DNA from: a bacterium
GTDB lineage: Bacteria; Krumholzibacteriota; Krumholzibacteriia; LZORAL124-64-63
Reading direction: 5' to 3'
DNA length: 64,000 nt
Assembly: GCA_024231905.1 (NCBI GenBank)
Contig: JAAEQC010000164.1
Coordinates: 62,001-126,000 of the forward strand
Shown: positions 9,212 to 19,519 of the stretch, in pieces
How positions within the stretch are numbered: position 1 is the stretch's first letter
Layout: each line of letters starts with the position of its first letter
The notes under the pieces: model-generated
Database searches by the model: none
What the model was told of the DNA's origin: nothing
The model's input: only the letters and a program-made list of their open reading frames with translations
Position numbers and translations under genes: made by a program

Positions 9212-10155
9212 GGGGCCGCTCCGGTCAGGGCGGCGACGATGGTGTCCACGTTGTGGCGGACCATGCCCAGATAGGTGCCGGCGGGAGTGCCCGCGTCCCC
9301 CAGGGCATCGGAGTAGAGTTCGCCGCCGACACCCACGTCGAAGCCACGGGAGTGCACCGCCGCCCGTACGGCCTCGATGGCCTTGGGCGAGACCGAGGTT
9401 TCCACGAAAAGGGCGGGAATGCGGCGTTCGGCGATGAAGCGGGCCAGGCCCTGAACGTCGGCGGCGCCGGCCTCGGTGGCGGTGCTGATGCCCTGCAGGC
9501 CACGCACCTCGAAGCCGTAGGCGCGTCCGAAGTAGGTGAAGGCGTCGTGGGCGGTGATCAGAACGCGCTGGGCGACGGGAACCGTCGCCAGCTGCTCCCG
9601 GACGTAGGCGTCCAGGGCGGACAGCTCCCGGGCGTAGGCGGTGGCGCGGGTGCGGTAACCGGCGGCGTGGTCCGGATCCAGTTCGATCAGGGCGTCGCGT
9701 ACGGCGTCCACGGCGTGACTCCACAGGGTCAGGTCGAACCACACGTGGGGGTCGTGGGTGCCCTCGTAGCCGTCGGGGGAGATGAGTTCGTCCCCGGGGA
9801 TGGTCTCGGCCGCGGCGGCCACGGGTCGCGAGGCGCCCAGACGCTCGAGGACCTCGCCCATCTTGGCCTCCAGGTGCAGGCCGTTGTAGAGGATCAGGTC
9901 GGCGCGGCGCAGGCGCTCCACGTCGCCGGCGCTGGCTTTATAGAGGTGCGGGTCGATGCCCGGTCCCATGAGGGCCGTGACCGTCACCCGGTCGCCGCCC
10001 ACGTTCCGCGCCAAATCGGCCACCTGGCCGGTGGTCGTGACCACGCGCAGCTTGCCGTCGCCGGCCTTGGCCGCTTCGTCCCCGGAACCGCCGCCGCTGC
10101 AGGCCGCCAGGGCCAGGAGCAGGGTCAGGGCAGCTGCGCCCGTGATTCGTCGCAT
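9208..10155 (-). CDS. Metal-binding lipoprotein of ABC importer (ZnuA/TroA family)
   Basis: A lipobox LAAC (Cys 19) follows a hydrophobic signal, so the mature protein should be lipid-anchored. The cluster A-I fold is shown by [10 protein letters not shown] (His 70), [20 protein letters not shown] and [10 protein letters not shown]. These supply the three histidines and one aspartate that bind Mn, Zn or Fe in TroA/ZnuA proteins. There is no His-rich loop of the kind seen in many zinc-specific ZnuA proteins, which mildly favours Mn or Fe. The ATG at 10155 has AGGAGG six bases upstream. It is the first gene of a four-gene operon in which every junction is a four-base overlap. Confidence 0.92.
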   Translation of the reverse strand: MRRITGAAALTLLLALAACSGGGSGDEAAKAGDGKLRVVTTTGQVADLARNVGGDRVTVTALMGPGIDPHLYKASAGDVERLRRADLILYNGLHLEAKMGEVLERLGASRPVAAAAETIPGDELISPDGYEGTHDPHVWFDLTLWSHAVDAVRDALIELDPDHAAGYRTRATAYARELSALDAYVREQLATVPVAQRVLITAHDAFTYFGRAYGFEVRGLQGISTATEAGAADVQGLARFIAERRIPALFVETSVSPKAIEAVRAAVHSRGFDVGVGGELYSDALGDAGTPAGTYLGMVRHNVDTIVAALTGAAP

Positions 10156-10254
10156 GAAAAACCTCCTGGCGATCACTGTGCCATGGGCCCGTCGCAGGCG
10201 CAACGTACCATCAGGCCACAAAAAGGCCGGATCGGTGCGGTCGCCACCGCGATT

Positions 10255-11646
10255 TCAGTCTGCGATGCGGGACTTGCCGGCGCGCAGATCGGGCAGGCTG
10301 GTCACCAGCGCGCAAAGGGCCAGCAGGCTGATGGTCCCCAGGGAGAGGCGCATGGCCGTGCGTAGGCCCTCGCGCGTTTCCTCGCCGAGCCCCGCTTCTC
10401 CCACGTGCCGGGCCAGGAAGAAGGTGATGACCAGCATGGCGAAGACCATACCCATGGACCGCATCTGGGCGGCCAGGGCCGAGGCGATGGCGGTGCGTTC
10501 GCGGGGAGCGGAGCGCATGATCACCGCCATGTTCGGGGACGAGAAGAGGGCGAAGCCCAGGCCGTGGCAGACGAGAGTCGTGACGATGAGGACCATGGAA
10601 CCGGAACCGGCCACCAGGAAGGCCGCGACGGTGCCGGAGCAGACCAGGACGACGCCGACCGTGGCCACGAACTGGGGACGCACCCGGTCCGCCAATCGTC
10701 CGCCCAGGGGCGCAAGGGAAGCCATGAGCACCGGCGAGAGCATGAGCAGCCGGCCCGCCTCGCCGGCGGTCCAGCCGCGGGCTTCCTGGAGGTGGAGGCT
10801 GAACAGGAAGGACGTGCCCATGCCGCCGGCGTAGGTCAGGAACTGCACCACGAAGGCCCGCAGGAGTTCGGGGTTGCTGCGCAGGGCGGGCACGGGCACC
10901 AGGGGCGAGCCGACGCGCAGTTCCACGGCCACGAAGACCACCAGGAGCACGGCCCCGAATCCGGCCAGGGCCCAGCCCGCGGCCGACCTCGCCGCCAGGC
11001 CGCTGCCCACCACGAGCAGGCCGACGCCTCCGACGCTGGTCAGGGCGCCGGGCCAGTCGAATTCCAGCCGGGGAATCTTCCAGCGGCAGGGCAGGGACCG
11101 CCAGGCCAGGATCAGCGCGCAGGTGGTCACCGCGGCGCTCAGCACGTACACCCAGCGCCAACCCAGGGCGGTGGTGATCACGCCCGCCACGAAGGGCCCT
11201 GCCGAGAGACCCATGTACACGGCGCCGATGCTCAGTCCGATGGCCTGTCCCAGCCGCTCGCGGGATACGGATTCGGTGAGGATGGCCATGTTCGTGGCAG
11301 TGACCATGGCGATGGATACGCCCTGCACCGTGCGCACGAACAGGAACGCGGGCACCGACGGGAGAAACGCCAACGCCAGCGTCGACGCGGCAAAAAGCGC
11401 GAGAGCCCCCGTGAAGAGCGAGTTCTTGTCCCCGGCGTCACCCAGGCGGCCGAAGGGGAGCACCAGGGCCGCGGCCGTGCCCAGGTAGAGGTTCTCGAAG
11501 AGCCCCAGGGTGGCGCCGCCCATGGCCAGCTCGCGCCCCATGCTGGGCAGGGTGATGCCCACGCCCGAGAACATGAAGGGCGTGGCGAAGTTGGTGAAGG
11601 CCACCGTCCAGACGACGGCGAGGTTGCGCGGGGCCGGCTTATCCAA
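10255..11646 (-). CDS. MFS transporter, DHA2-like drug/proton exporter
   Basis: This 463-residue polytopic protein has the MFS motif between helices 2 and 3 (LPFGRLGDAGDKNSLFTGA) and motif C-like GLSAGPFVAGVITTALGWRW after helix 5. These are typical of the 14-helix DHA2 (EmrB/QacA-like) antiporters. It should expel a drug or metabolite by proton exchange; the substrate is unknown. The start is TTG, supported by AGGAG five bases upstream. It lies alone between the metal importer and a histidine kinase gene, all on the minus strand. No regulator is fused or adjacent. Confidence 0.88.
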   Translation of the reverse strand: MDKPAPRNLAVVWTVAFTNFATPFMFSGVGITLPSMGRELAMGGATLGLFENLYLGTAAALVLPFGRLGDAGDKNSLFTGALALFAASTLALAFLPSVPAFLFVRTVQGVSIAMVTATNMAILTESVSRERLGQAIGLSIGAVYMGLSAGPFVAGVITTALGWRWVYVLSAAVTTCALILAWRSLPCRWKIPRLEFDWPGALTSVGGVGLLVVGSGLAARSAAGWALAGFGAVLLVVFVAVELRVGSPLVPVPALRSNPELLRAFVVQFLTYAGGMGTSFLFSLHLQEARGWTAGEAGRLLMLSPVLMASLAPLGGRLADRVRPQFVATVGVVLVCSGTVAAFLVAGSGSMVLIVTTLVCHGLGFALFSSPNMAVIMRSAPRERTAIASALAAQMRSMGMVFAMLVITFFLARHVGEAGLGEETREGLRTAMRLSLGTISLLALCALVTSLPDLRAGKSRIAD

Positions 11647-11793
11647 GGGGACTCCTGGTTCGGGTTGGGTCGGGCCTCAATATGGCATAGGGAACAGGAC
11701 GACGCACTCGCGGGCTGCTAGATTGTGGCGACGACCCACCACCGAGAAGGAGTGGGATGGCTTACGACGCTGGCGCCCAAATAGCCCCGTCGA

Positions 11794-14169
11794 TCAGCGT
11801 GCGTCCAGCACGCCCCGCACCACAGCGAGCAGCTCCTGGATGTTGTACGGCTTGGCGATGAACAGGCAATCACCGCCGGCCACGTCCGGGTGGGAGCTCT
11901 CGTCCGGGGCATAGCCCGAGGCGAACACCGCCGGCAGTCCGGTCCGGGTTTCCCGGATGCGCGCCAGGGTACCGGGTCCGCCCAGACGGGGCATGATCAT
12001 GTCCAGGAGGGCCAGGTGGATGGGGCCGTCGTGCTGCAGGGCCAGGGCGACGGCTTCTTCGCCGTCCTCGGCCACCAGCACGGAATAACCGGCCCGGTCC
12101 AGGATGCGGCGGGCGATGTCCCGCACCGCCGGGTCGTCCTCGGCCAGGAGTATGGTCTCCTTGCCGCCGGTGACGGTTTCGGGTTCGGCCTCGTTGGGTT
12201 GCGCCACCTCGGCGGCGGACCAGGGCAGCCAGAAGCGGAAGGTGGCGCCGGCGCCCGGTTCGCCGCGGGCTTCGATGAAACCGTCGTGCTGGCGCAGGAT
12301 CCCGTACACCGTGGCCAGGCCGAGTCCCGTGCCCTGTCCTTGGGGTTTGGTGGTGAAGAAGGGATCGAAGATCCGGTCCATGGTCTCGGAGTCCATGCCG
12401 CAGCCGTCGTCCGAGACCTCGATCCGCACGTAGTCGCCGCGGCGCGGTTTGGTGCCGACGATACGGCCGTCGAGGGTTTCCGCGGACGTGGCCACGACCA
12501 TGCGCCCGGCCCCCGCCATGGCGTCCCGGGCGTTGACGCAGAGGTTGGTCAGGACCAGCTCGATCTGGCCTGGATCCACCTTCACCGAGCCGCTGAATTC
12601 CCCGGCCCGGAAGTCCACGTCGACGGCCTCGCTCAGGGTCCGTTGCAGCAGCCGCAGGTGGTTACGGATCAGGTCGTTGATGTCGATATGCGCCGACTGC
12701 ATGATCTGGTGCCGGCTGAAGGCGAGCAACTGGCGGGTGAGCCGTGCGCCGCGCTCGCTGCTGGCCTCCACCAGCTGCAGATCCTCCTGGAGCGGATGGT
12801 CCGCCGGGAGGTCCTCGCGCACGAACTGCAGATTGCCGAGGATGGCCTGCAGGATGTTGTTGAAGTCGTGGGCCATGCCGCCGGCCAGCTCGCCCACCGC
12901 CTGCAGCTTCTGGGCCTGGCGCAGCTGGGCCTCGAGCTCTTTGCGCTGGGTGATGTCGCGTCCCACCCCGATGACCTCCACAACGGCGCCGTTCTCGTCG
13001 ATCACGGCCGTGTCCGACCAGGAGAACCACCGCCACCCCGCGGCTGTCAGGGCACGCTGCTCCACGTAGCAGGTGTGGGGCGGTACCTCGAGTTTCGTCA
13101 TCTCCTGAGCTGTGGCCGACCGGTCGTCTACGTGGACCAGGGGCATGAAATCACGGCCGAGCAGCTCCTGCTCGGAGTGGCCGAACACATCGCAGTAGCT
13201 GGGACTGACGTAGAGGAAACGGCCCCGGCCGTCGATGCGGACGATGAGATCGCGTGTGTTCTCCACCAGCAGCCGGTAGCGGGCCTGGCTCTCGGCGAGC
13301 TGCTCGAGACGGTTCATGTGCACGGCGATCAAAAGAGCGAAGAACAGGGTCATGACGAGGCCGGTGCCTGCCAGCCAGATGCTCGTGGGGGAGGAGGCGG
13401 CGGCCAGCTTGGCCGGGGAGGGTCCCAGTTCCAGGGTCCAGGCCCGGTCGACGAACCGCAGGGGGACCGTGACGGCGCCCGGCCACTCCTCGTCGGTCTC
13501 GGTTTCGGCGTGCTTGTAGACGACGGTTTGTTCCTGGTCCCGGAGTCGGAAGCGGTAGTGCCCCCGCAGGGAGGCCTCGGCCAGGCAGGCGTCCACGAGC
13601 CGGTCGATGCGGAAGACGCAGTTGAGGTAGGCGACGACCGTTCCCCGGGAGTCGAACATGGGCTGGTAGGCGGTCACGCCCAGGCCGCTCTGGAAGAGAC
13701 TGATGACCGGACCCACGGCGAGCTCGCCCGTAGCTGCGGCACGGTCGAACGCCTGGCCGGCGCCCGCGTCCGGGTGGTCGTGGATGTCGCGGCCGAGGGC
13801 CGGCCGGTTGCCCTCTTCGGGCACGACCACGGTGATCACGCCCGCCGTGTCCATGCGGTTGAGGGCCTGGAGTCCCGGGAAGACCCCCAGGAGCCCGCCG
13901 GCGAAGGCCGTGAAGTCGTCATCCCGCTCGGCGGTGGACGCATACCCGCGGGCGGCCAGGCGGACCAGGGAGATCCGCGAGTCGATCCAGGCTTCCAGGC
14001 GCAATTGTACCTGGTCGGCGGTCAGGCGGGTCTCGTCGGCCAGGCGCTGCTGGTCCGTGCGATGCAGCGAGTACCAGAGCAGGACGATGGAGAGCACGCC
14101 ACACAGCCCGACGACCCACGGGAGAAAACGGCGGCGGAGATAGCCCTGGCGGGGTACGGATGCGACCAC
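11794..14169 (-). CDS. Hybrid sensor histidine kinase: CHASE-like sensor, PAS, HisKA, HATPase, receiver
   Basis: The protein has two membrane segments (about residues 15-35 and 285-305) bracketing a periplasmic CHASE-like domain. These are followed by PAS ([20 protein letters not shown]), HisKA with [15 protein letters not shown], a HATPase_c domain ([28 protein letters not shown]) and a receiver ([22 protein letters not shown]). It should autophosphorylate on the HDFNN histidine and relay to its own Asp. The GTG at 14169 is preferred: AAGGA lies just upstream and it starts beyond the end of ogt. Other GTG codons further upstream are possible. There is no adjacent DNA-binding regulator, so the output is unknown. 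Confidence 0.85.
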   Translation of the reverse strand: MVASVPRQGYLRRRFLPWVVGLCGVLSIVLLWYSLHRTDQQRLADETRLTADQVQLRLEAWIDSRISLVRLAARGYASTAERDDDFTAFAGGLLGVFPGLQALNRMDTAGVITVVVPEEGNRPALGRDIHDHPDAGAGQAFDRAAATGELAVGPVISLFQSGLGVTAYQPMFDSRGTVVAYLNCVFRIDRLVDACLAEASLRGHYRFRLRDQEQTVVYKHAETETDEEWPGAVTVPLRFVDRAWTLELGPSPAKLAAASSPTSIWLAGTGLVMTLFFALLIAVHMNRLEQLAESQARYRLLVENTRDLIVRIDGRGRFLYVSPSYCDVFGHSEQELLGRDFMPLVHVDDRSATAQEMTKLEVPPHTCYVEQRALTAAGWRWFSWSDTAVIDENGAVVEVIGVGRDITQRKELEAQLRQAQKLQAVGELAGGMAHDFNNILQAILGNLQFVREDLPADHPLQEDLQLVEASSERGARLTRQLLAFSRHQIMQSAHIDINDLIRNHLRLLQRTLSEAVDVDFRAGEFSGSVKVDPGQIELVLTNLCVNARDAMAGAGRMVVATSAETLDGRIVGTKPRRGDYVRIEVSDDGCGMDSETMDRIFDPFFTTKPQGQGTGLGLATVYGILRQHDGFIEARGEPGAGATFRFWLPWSAAEVAQPNEAEPETVTGGKETILLAEDDPAVRDIARRILDRAGYSVLVAEDGEEAVALALQHDGPIHLALLDMIMPRLGGPGTLARIRETRTGLPAVFASGYAPDESSHPDVAGGDCLFIAKPYNIQELLAVVRGVLDAR

Positions 14170-14263
14170 TGCGGATTCCTTGAGCGGCGAGTATGGAAAT
14201 CTGGACTCAGAGTGAGTCCAACTAACCAGATGGGATCGATTCTGGCAAATACCAACCTGTTGT

Positions 14264-14755
14264 CTAGGCCACCAGCGGCAGGGCGTTCTCGAGGACCAGC
14301 AGGCGCCGTTTGGCATCGAGTCCGCCGGCGTATCCGGTGAGGCGGCTGTCGCTGCCGATGACCCGGTGGCAGGGCACGATGATGGGCAAGGGATTGCGAC
14401 CGTTGGCCGCGCCTACCGCCCGGCAGGCCGTGGGACGGCCCAGGCGGCGGGCCAATTCGGTGTAGGTGGTCGTCTCGCCGTAGGGGATGGTCAGCAGTTC
14501 CCGCCAGACCTGTGTCTGGAAGGCCGTGCCCCGCGGCGCCAGTGCCAGGTCGAAGGTCCGCAGGTCGCCGCCGAAGTAGGCCCTGAGCTGCTCGACGGCG
14601 GTGGCGAAGGGCGCAAGTCCCGGCCGGCGGTTCTCGCGGGGATCGGGGCACCACGTCTCTTCCGGCAGACGGATGCGGAGCAGGGCCCGACCGTCGCTCT
14701 CGAGGGTCAGGACGCCCAGGGGCGAGGCCAGTTCGTGGACGTAGACGGTGCTCAT
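14264..14755 (-). CDS. ogt: Methylated-DNA-[protein]-cysteine S-methyltransferase
   Basis: The 163-residue protein carries the active-site motif PCHRVIGSD with the acceptor Cys at 129. Upstream is the conserved [20 protein letters not shown] block and the winged-helix segment [20 protein letters not shown]. It removes O6-alkyl groups from guanine by a one-shot transfer to its cysteine. The ATG overlaps the stop of the Ada/AlkA-type gene by four bases. Together these two genes supply the same set of functions as Ada plus AlkA plus Ogt, split over two polypeptides. Confidence 0.95.
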   Translation of the reverse strand: MSTVYVHELASPLGVLTLESDGRALLRIRLPEETWCPDPRENRRPGLAPFATAVEQLRAYFGGDLRTFDLALAPRGTAFQTQVWRELLTIPYGETTTYTELARRLGRPTACRAVGAANGRNPLPIIVPCHRVIGSDSRLTGYAGGLDAKRRLLVLENALPLVA

Positions 14756-16188
14756 GGCGTGTCCTTCTCGAGGGAGGCCCACAGGTGGAGGGCGGCGTAG
14801 GCGCGCCAAGGGCGCCAGCGGGCGGAGTCGGCGGCGGTGAGCCCCGGGGCGGCCTTGCGCAGGCCCAGATCGCCGTCGGGGAAGGCGTCGGGTTCGCCGA
14901 GGCCGCGCATGGCCACGTAGTTGGCCGTCCAGGGACCGATGCCCCGCAGGGCGGTCAGGCGGTCGATGAAGTCGTCGGGGCCCAGGGGCGCCGACAGGTC
15001 CAGTTCGCCTGCGGCCACGGCTGCCGCGAAACGGGCGACGGTTGCGGCGCGGGTGTGGGAGAGCCCCAGGCCGTCCAGGCCGTCCAGGCCGGTGGCCGCC
15101 AGCACGCACGGTTCGGGGAAGAGGTGCGTCAGGGAGCCCGCGGGGGCAGATAGTGGTGTGCCCCAGCGCGCGGCCAACCGGCCGGTCACCGTGGACGCGG
15201 CCGCCACGGAGATCTGCTGCCCGGCGATGGTGCGGACCGCCAGTTCGAAAGGATCCCAGGCGCTGGGCAGGCGCAGGCCCGGGTGCCGTTCAACCAGGGG
15301 TTTCAGTAGCGGATCCCGGCCCAGGTGGGCGGCGATGGCCCGTGGATCGGCGGTGGCGTCGAACATGCGGCGGACCCGTTCGACGAGGGCGACGGCGCCG
15401 TCGGTGTGGGCCAGTTCGGCCCGCACCAGGAGCCGGCCCGGACCATCCAGAGATACGGATAAGAGGCCCGGCTCGCCCCGCCAGCGCACGGTCCGCCGGT
15501 AGGTGGCGCCGTCCACTTCCTCCACGCCGGGAATGGCGCGGCCGGCCAGGTATGCCAGGAGGTGCGGGCCGTCGTAGGGGGTGCGCACGGCCAGACGAAA
15601 AGCGAGACCACCGTGGACGGCGCCGGGTTTGGCGCCGCGGCGCAGGGCCGACGGCGTGGCCCCGAAGAGCTCCTTGATCAATGTGTTGAACCGGCGCAGG
15701 GACCCGAATCCCGCCGCCCGGGCCACCTGGCTCACCGGCAGGTTCGTGTGTTCCAGGAGCTGGCGGGCGAAGTGGGTGCGCCGGGTCTGGGCGATGCGCA
15801 CGGGTGAGGCGCCCAGGTGGCGGGTGAAGAGGCGCGACAGATGGCGCGCTCCCACGCCCAGGCGGTCCGCGAGGTCGTCCACGGAGCCGTCGTCCAGGGC
15901 GCCCGCGTCGATGAGGCGCAGGGCGCGGGTGACGGTGGCCGAGGTGCCGGACCAGGCCGGGGTGCCGGGGGCCGTGTCGGGCCGGCAGCGTTTGCAGGGA
16001 CGGAAGCCGGCCTGCTCGGCGGCGGCGGCGCAGGCGTAGAACACCACGTTCTTGGCGCGCGGGGTCACCGCCGGACAAACGGGCCGGCAGTAGATGCCCG
16101 TGGTGCGCACGGCGGTGAAGAACCGTCCGTCGAAACGGGAGTCGCGGCCCTGGACGGCCCGGTAGCAGGTGGCGTGGTCGAGTTCCAT
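14752..16188 (-). CDS. Ada-type activator fused to AlkA-type 3-methyladenine DNA glycosylase
   Basis: An Ada zinc domain (Cys 34, 38, 65 and 68, in IYCRPVC and FRPCKRC) is followed by an AraC-type HTH at about residues 80-175. Then come an AlkA N-terminal domain and a HhH-GPD glycosylase domain with LRGIGPWTANYVAMRGL and the catalytic aspartate region FPDGDLGLRK. The architecture is that of the 478-residue AlkA/Ada fusions found in many bacteria. The protein should repair phosphotriester lesions on its Cys, activate the adaptive response and excise alkylated purines. The ATG at 16188 begins the conserved MELDHATCYRA block. Autoregulation with ogt is likely but not shown by a visible site. Confidence 0.93.
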   Translation of the reverse strand: MELDHATCYRAVQGRDSRFDGRFFTAVRTTGIYCRPVCPAVTPRAKNVVFYACAAAAEQAGFRPCKRCRPDTAPGTPAWSGTSATVTRALRLIDAGALDDGSVDDLADRLGVGARHLSRLFTRHLGASPVRIAQTRRTHFARQLLEHTNLPVSQVARAAGFGSLRRFNTLIKELFGATPSALRRGAKPGAVHGGLAFRLAVRTPYDGPHLLAYLAGRAIPGVEEVDGATYRRTVRWRGEPGLLSVSLDGPGRLLVRAELAHTDGAVALVERVRRMFDATADPRAIAAHLGRDPLLKPLVERHPGLRLPSAWDPFELAVRTIAGQQISVAAASTVTGRLAARWGTPLSAPAGSLTHLFPEPCVLAATGLDGLDGLGLSHTRAATVARFAAAVAAGELDLSAPLGPDDFIDRLTALRGIGPWTANYVAMRGLGEPDAFPDGDLGLRKAAPGLTAADSARWRPWRAYAALHLWASLEKDTP

Positions 16189-16250
16189 GGGACCAAGAAT
16201 AACACTTGGATGCCGCCGCGCTCGCCGTTTTCGGACCTGAACGCGCGGAC

Positions 16251-16279
16251 ATGACACTCCGCCCTCCAGCGTCTATCAT
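16251..16279 (+). promoter_or_regulatory. Probable sigma-70 promoter of the glpX-like/SulP operon
   Basis: ATGACA (16251-16256) is separated by exactly 17 bases from TATCAT (16274-16279). Both match five of six consensus positions. The predicted start near 16286 gives a short leader with GGGAGG before the ATG at 16308. Confidence 0.65.
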
Positions 16280-16307
16280 GCGGACGAACCCTCAGGGAGG
16301 CTCCTTC

Positions 16308-17303
16308 ATGACAGACAAGTCCACGAACGTCGATCCCGGCAAACGCCTGCCGCCACCGCACCCGGGATTGGGCCTGGTGCGCGCTACCGAGTCGGCGGCC
16401 CTGGCCGCCAGCCGCTGGATGGGTCTCGGCGACCGCCACGCCGCCGACCGTGCCGCCCAGGAAGCCATGGCCGAAGCCCTGAACCACATGCCCATGGAAG
16501 GCCGCATCGTCAGCGGCGAGGAGTTGCGGGTGGGCGGCCACTCGTCCCTGGACAGCGGCACCGCCGTGGGCACGGGCAAGGGACCCGAACTGGACGTGGA
16601 AGTGAACGCCATCGACGGCGCCAGCCTCGTGGCCGAAGGCCGCCCCGGCGCCCTGTCCATCGCTGCCTTCGCGCCGCCCGGAGCCATGTGGCATCCGGCG
16701 CCGGCGGTTTACATGGAGAAGCTCGTGGTGAACCGCGAGGTGGCCGACGCCCTGGGCCCCGAGGCCCTGGACGCCCCCGTGCCCTGGACCCTGGGCCTGG
16801 TAGCCCGCGCCAAGGGCAAGGAAGTGCGCGACCTGGTGGTCTTCATCCTGGACCGGCCCCGCCACCGGTCCCTGGTCCACGACGTCAGGCGGGCCGGCGC
16901 CCGGGTGTACCTGCGTCCGGCCGGCGACGTGGGCGCGGCCATCGTGGCGGCCGACCCCCTGGGTGATCTGGACGTGATGATGGGCGTGGGCGGAGCTTCC
17001 GAGGGGCTGCTCGCCGCCTGCGCCGTGAAGGTGCTGGGCGGCGCCATGTTCGGTCGCGTCAAACCCCAGAGCGATACGGAACAGGAGGCCTGCAAGGGGG
17101 CGGGCATCGACCTGCAGCAGGTCCGCAGCGCCGACGACATGATCGCCGGCGACGACATCTTCTTCACCGCCACGGGCATCACCAGCACGCCCCTGGTCCA
17201 CGGGGTGCGCTACCGGGGCCACTACGTGGACACCCAGTCCCTGGTCCTGCGCGCCGACACGGGCACCCGCCGGATCATCAGCACGGAGCAGCGTCTGAAG
17301 TGA
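16308..17303 (+). CDS. glpX: GlpX-like (class II) fructose-1,6-bisphosphatase family protein, divergent active site
   Basis: The 331-residue length and overall pattern fit GlpX: GLGLVRATESAALAASRWMG at the start, MGVGGASEGLLAACAVKVLG in the middle and FTATGITSTPLVHGVRYRG near the end. GlpX hydrolyses fructose-1,6-bisphosphate in gluconeogenesis using metal held by acidic residues. Here the usual AVDPIEGT block reads VNAIDGA, replacing a metal-binding Asp by Asn, and GEGE is replaced by GEEL. Activity or substrate may therefore have changed. GGGAGG precedes the ATG. Its stop overlaps the GTG of the SulP gene, so the pair is translationally coupled. Confidence 0.82.
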   Translation: MTDKSTNVDPGKRLPPPHPGLGLVRATESAALAASRWMGLGDRHAADRAAQEAMAEALNHMPMEGRIVSGEELRVGGHSSLDSGTAVGTGKGPELDVEVNAIDGASLVAEGRPGALSIAAFAPPGAMWHPAPAVYMEKLVVNREVADALGPEALDAPVPWTLGLVARAKGKEVRDLVVFILDRPRHRSLVHDVRRAGARVYLRPAGDVGAAIVAADPLGDLDVMMGVGGASEGLLAACAVKVLGGAMFGRVKPQSDTEQEACKGAGIDLQQVRSADDMIAGDDIFFTATGITSTPLVHGVRYRGHYVDTQSLVLRADTGTRRIISTEQRLK

Positions 17304-19483
17304 ACGACGCGCGGCCCCCGCATCCGAATACCGACACCGCCCAGGGCGGGTCCTTCGGCGCGCGTCTGGGCCGCCGCCTGCGCCGGATTTCGAGCTTTGC
17401 CGCCCGTCCGGCCACCGTGCTGCGCGGCTACGACCGGGCCGACCTGCGTCCGGACCTGCTGGCCGGCCTGACCGTGGCGGTCATCATGCTGCCCCAGGCC
17501 ATCGCCTTCGCCATGATCGCGGAGTTGCCCCTGGAGATGGGCATCTACGCGGCCATCACCGCCTCCATCGTCGGCGCCCTGTGGAGTTCCTCGAAGCATC
17601 TGAACGTGGGCCCCACCAACGTGGTCAGCCTGCTGGTGCTGGCCTCCCTGCTGACGGTGGCCGAGCCGGGCACGCCCGAGTTCATCGCCGCCGCCGGCCT
17701 CATGGCCGTCATGGTGGGGCTCTTGCAGCTCACCATGGGCCTGCTGCGTCTGGGCGTGCTGGTGAACTTCGTGGCCGACAGCGTGGTCCTGGGCTTCACC
17801 GCCGGGGCGGGCGTCCTCATCTTCTTCAACCAGGCGCGGCACCTGCTGCGGTTGGACCTGAGCAGCCACCCCGAGTTCGCCCAGACCGTCGCGGCGATCT
17901 TCGTCCACATGCGCGAGACCCACCTGATCAGCCTTGGTCTGGGCGCGCTCACGGCGTTCATCATCGTCGCTTTGAAGAAGTGGCGTCCCCAGTGTCCGGC
18001 GGGACTGTGCGGCATGGCGGCCGCCGCGGCGGTGACGGCCATCTTCGACCTGCAGGACGCGGGGGTGGCCGTCCTGGGTGCGCTGCCTCGGGGCCTGCCG
18101 CCCTTCAGCCCGGTCCCCCTGCTGGACCTGGACTTGCTCGGCACCCTGTCGGCCGGCGCCCTGGCCGTGGGCGCCATCGGCCTGGTGGAGACCGTGTCCA
18201 TCTCCCGCGGCATCGCCGCCCGTAGCGGCCAGCGCCTGGACAGCGACCAGGAGTTCGTGGGCCAGGGCATGTCCAACCTGGCGGCGGGCCTCTTCTCGGG
18301 CTATGCGGTGGCCGGCTCTTTCACCCGCTCGGCGGTGAACCACGAGGCGGGGGCGCGCACGAGCATGTCCGGCCTCTTCGCGGGCCTGTGGGCTCTGGCG
18401 GCCTTGTTCCTGCTGGCCCCGCTGGTGGCGTACCTGCCCCGGGCGTCGGTGGCGGGCCTGCTCATGGTGACCGCCTGGCAACTCATCGACCGGCGGGAGA
18501 TGCGGCGGATCCTGCGCTCGAGCAAGGGCGACAGCTCCATCCTGCTGGCCACCCTGGCGGCAACCCTGCTGCTGCCCCTGGAATTCGCGGTGCTGGGCGG
18601 CATGCTCGTCAGTTTCAGCCGCTATCTCATCAAGTCGTCCACCCCGGGAGTCCACCCGGTGGTCCCGGACGAGAATTTCCGCCACTTCGTCCGCGCCGGC
18701 GACCGTCCCGTGTGCCCCCAGCTGGGCATCATCCGCATCGAGGGCTCCTTGTACTTCGGCGCCGTGAACCACGTGGAGGACGTCATCCGCGCCAACCAGG
18801 ATGCCCACCCGGAGCAGACTTTCCTGCTGTTGCGCATGGGCATGGTCGACCACTGCGACGTGAGCGGCATCCACATGCTCGAGAGCGTCATGCGCCAGTA
18901 CCGCAAGGAGGGCGGCGACCTCTTCCTGGAGGGCGTGCGCCCCATGGCCCGCCACATGATGAACCTCTACGGCTTCGACCGCGCCCTGGGCCCGGACAAC
19001 ATGCTCGGCCGCGACGACACGGTCAGCCACCTCTTCCACAAGAAGCTGAATCCGGGCATCTGCGTATACGAGTGTCCGGTGCGGGTCTTCGCCGAGTGCC
19101 AGGCCCTGCCTAAGGACGAGGACGTGCTCATGCTCCCGGACCGGGCGGACGTGCCCGATCACAACGTGGAGGAACTGGCCCCCAGCGAGGTGCGCACCCT
19201 GCTGGACGACGGGGCGGCCCACGTCATGGTCATCGACGTGGGCGAGGAGCACGAGTACGACAACTGGCACATCCCGGGGGCGCGGTGCCTGTCGTTGCCG
19301 CGGTTGGCGGAGAAGGGGACGGAACTGCCCTACGACGCGACGGTGGTGTTCGTCAGTCGGATCGGGCGGCGGTCGGCGTTGGCGGTGACGATCATGCAGG
19401 ATCTGGGGCACCAGAGGACGTTCTCGCTCAGGGGAGGGATGTTGGCTTGGGAGGCGGCGGGGTATCCTATTGCGGTGGAGTAG
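17300..19483 (+). CDS. SulP family anion transporter with STAS and degenerate rhodanese domains
   Basis: At 727 residues this is a full SulP carrier: about 12 membrane segments over residues 45-420 starting RADLRPDLLAGLTVAVIMLP, then a STAS domain (IIRIEGSLYFGAVNHVED, about 475-570). A C-terminal rhodanese-like domain fills about 620-727. It should import sulfate, bicarbonate or another small anion. The rhodanese active-site loop reads VFVSRIGRRS, with Ser (about 686) where catalysis needs Cys, so this domain is probably a binding or regulatory module. The GTG start overlaps the glpX stop (GTGA). SulP-STAS-rhodanese fusions are known; the substrate cannot be told. Confidence 0.88.
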   Translation: MNDARPPHPNTDTAQGGSFGARLGRRLRRISSFAARPATVLRGYDRADLRPDLLAGLTVAVIMLPQAIAFAMIAELPLEMGIYAAITASIVGALWSSSKHLNVGPTNVVSLLVLASLLTVAEPGTPEFIAAAGLMAVMVGLLQLTMGLLRLGVLVNFVADSVVLGFTAGAGVLIFFNQARHLLRLDLSSHPEFAQTVAAIFVHMRETHLISLGLGALTAFIIVALKKWRPQCPAGLCGMAAAAAVTAIFDLQDAGVAVLGALPRGLPPFSPVPLLDLDLLGTLSAGALAVGAIGLVETVSISRGIAARSGQRLDSDQEFVGQGMSNLAAGLFSGYAVAGSFTRSAVNHEAGARTSMSGLFAGLWALAALFLLAPLVAYLPRASVAGLLMVTAWQLIDRREMRRILRSSKGDSSILLATLAATLLLPLEFAVLGGMLVSFSRYLIKSSTPGVHPVVPDENFRHFVRAGDRPVCPQLGIIRIEGSLYFGAVNHVEDVIRANQDAHPEQTFLLLRMGMVDHCDVSGIHMLESVMRQYRKEGGDLFLEGVRPMARHMMNLYGFDRALGPDNMLGRDDTVSHLFHKKLNPGICVYECPVRVFAECQALPKDEDVLMLPDRADVPDHNVEELAPSEVRTLLDDGAAHVMVIDVGEEHEYDNWHIPGARCLSLPRLAEKGTELPYDATVVFVSRIGRRSALAVTIMQDLGHQRTFSLRGGMLAWEAAGYPIAVE

Positions 19484-19519
19484 CCGGGGTGATGTGCGAT
19501 GGGTCTGCCGGCTTGCTTC

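Noticed and set aside
11757..11860. Small plus-strand frame with AAGGAG and a GCTAGATT box upstream
   Set aside because: It overlaps the end of the histidine kinase, has no -35, and its translation has no recognisable feature.
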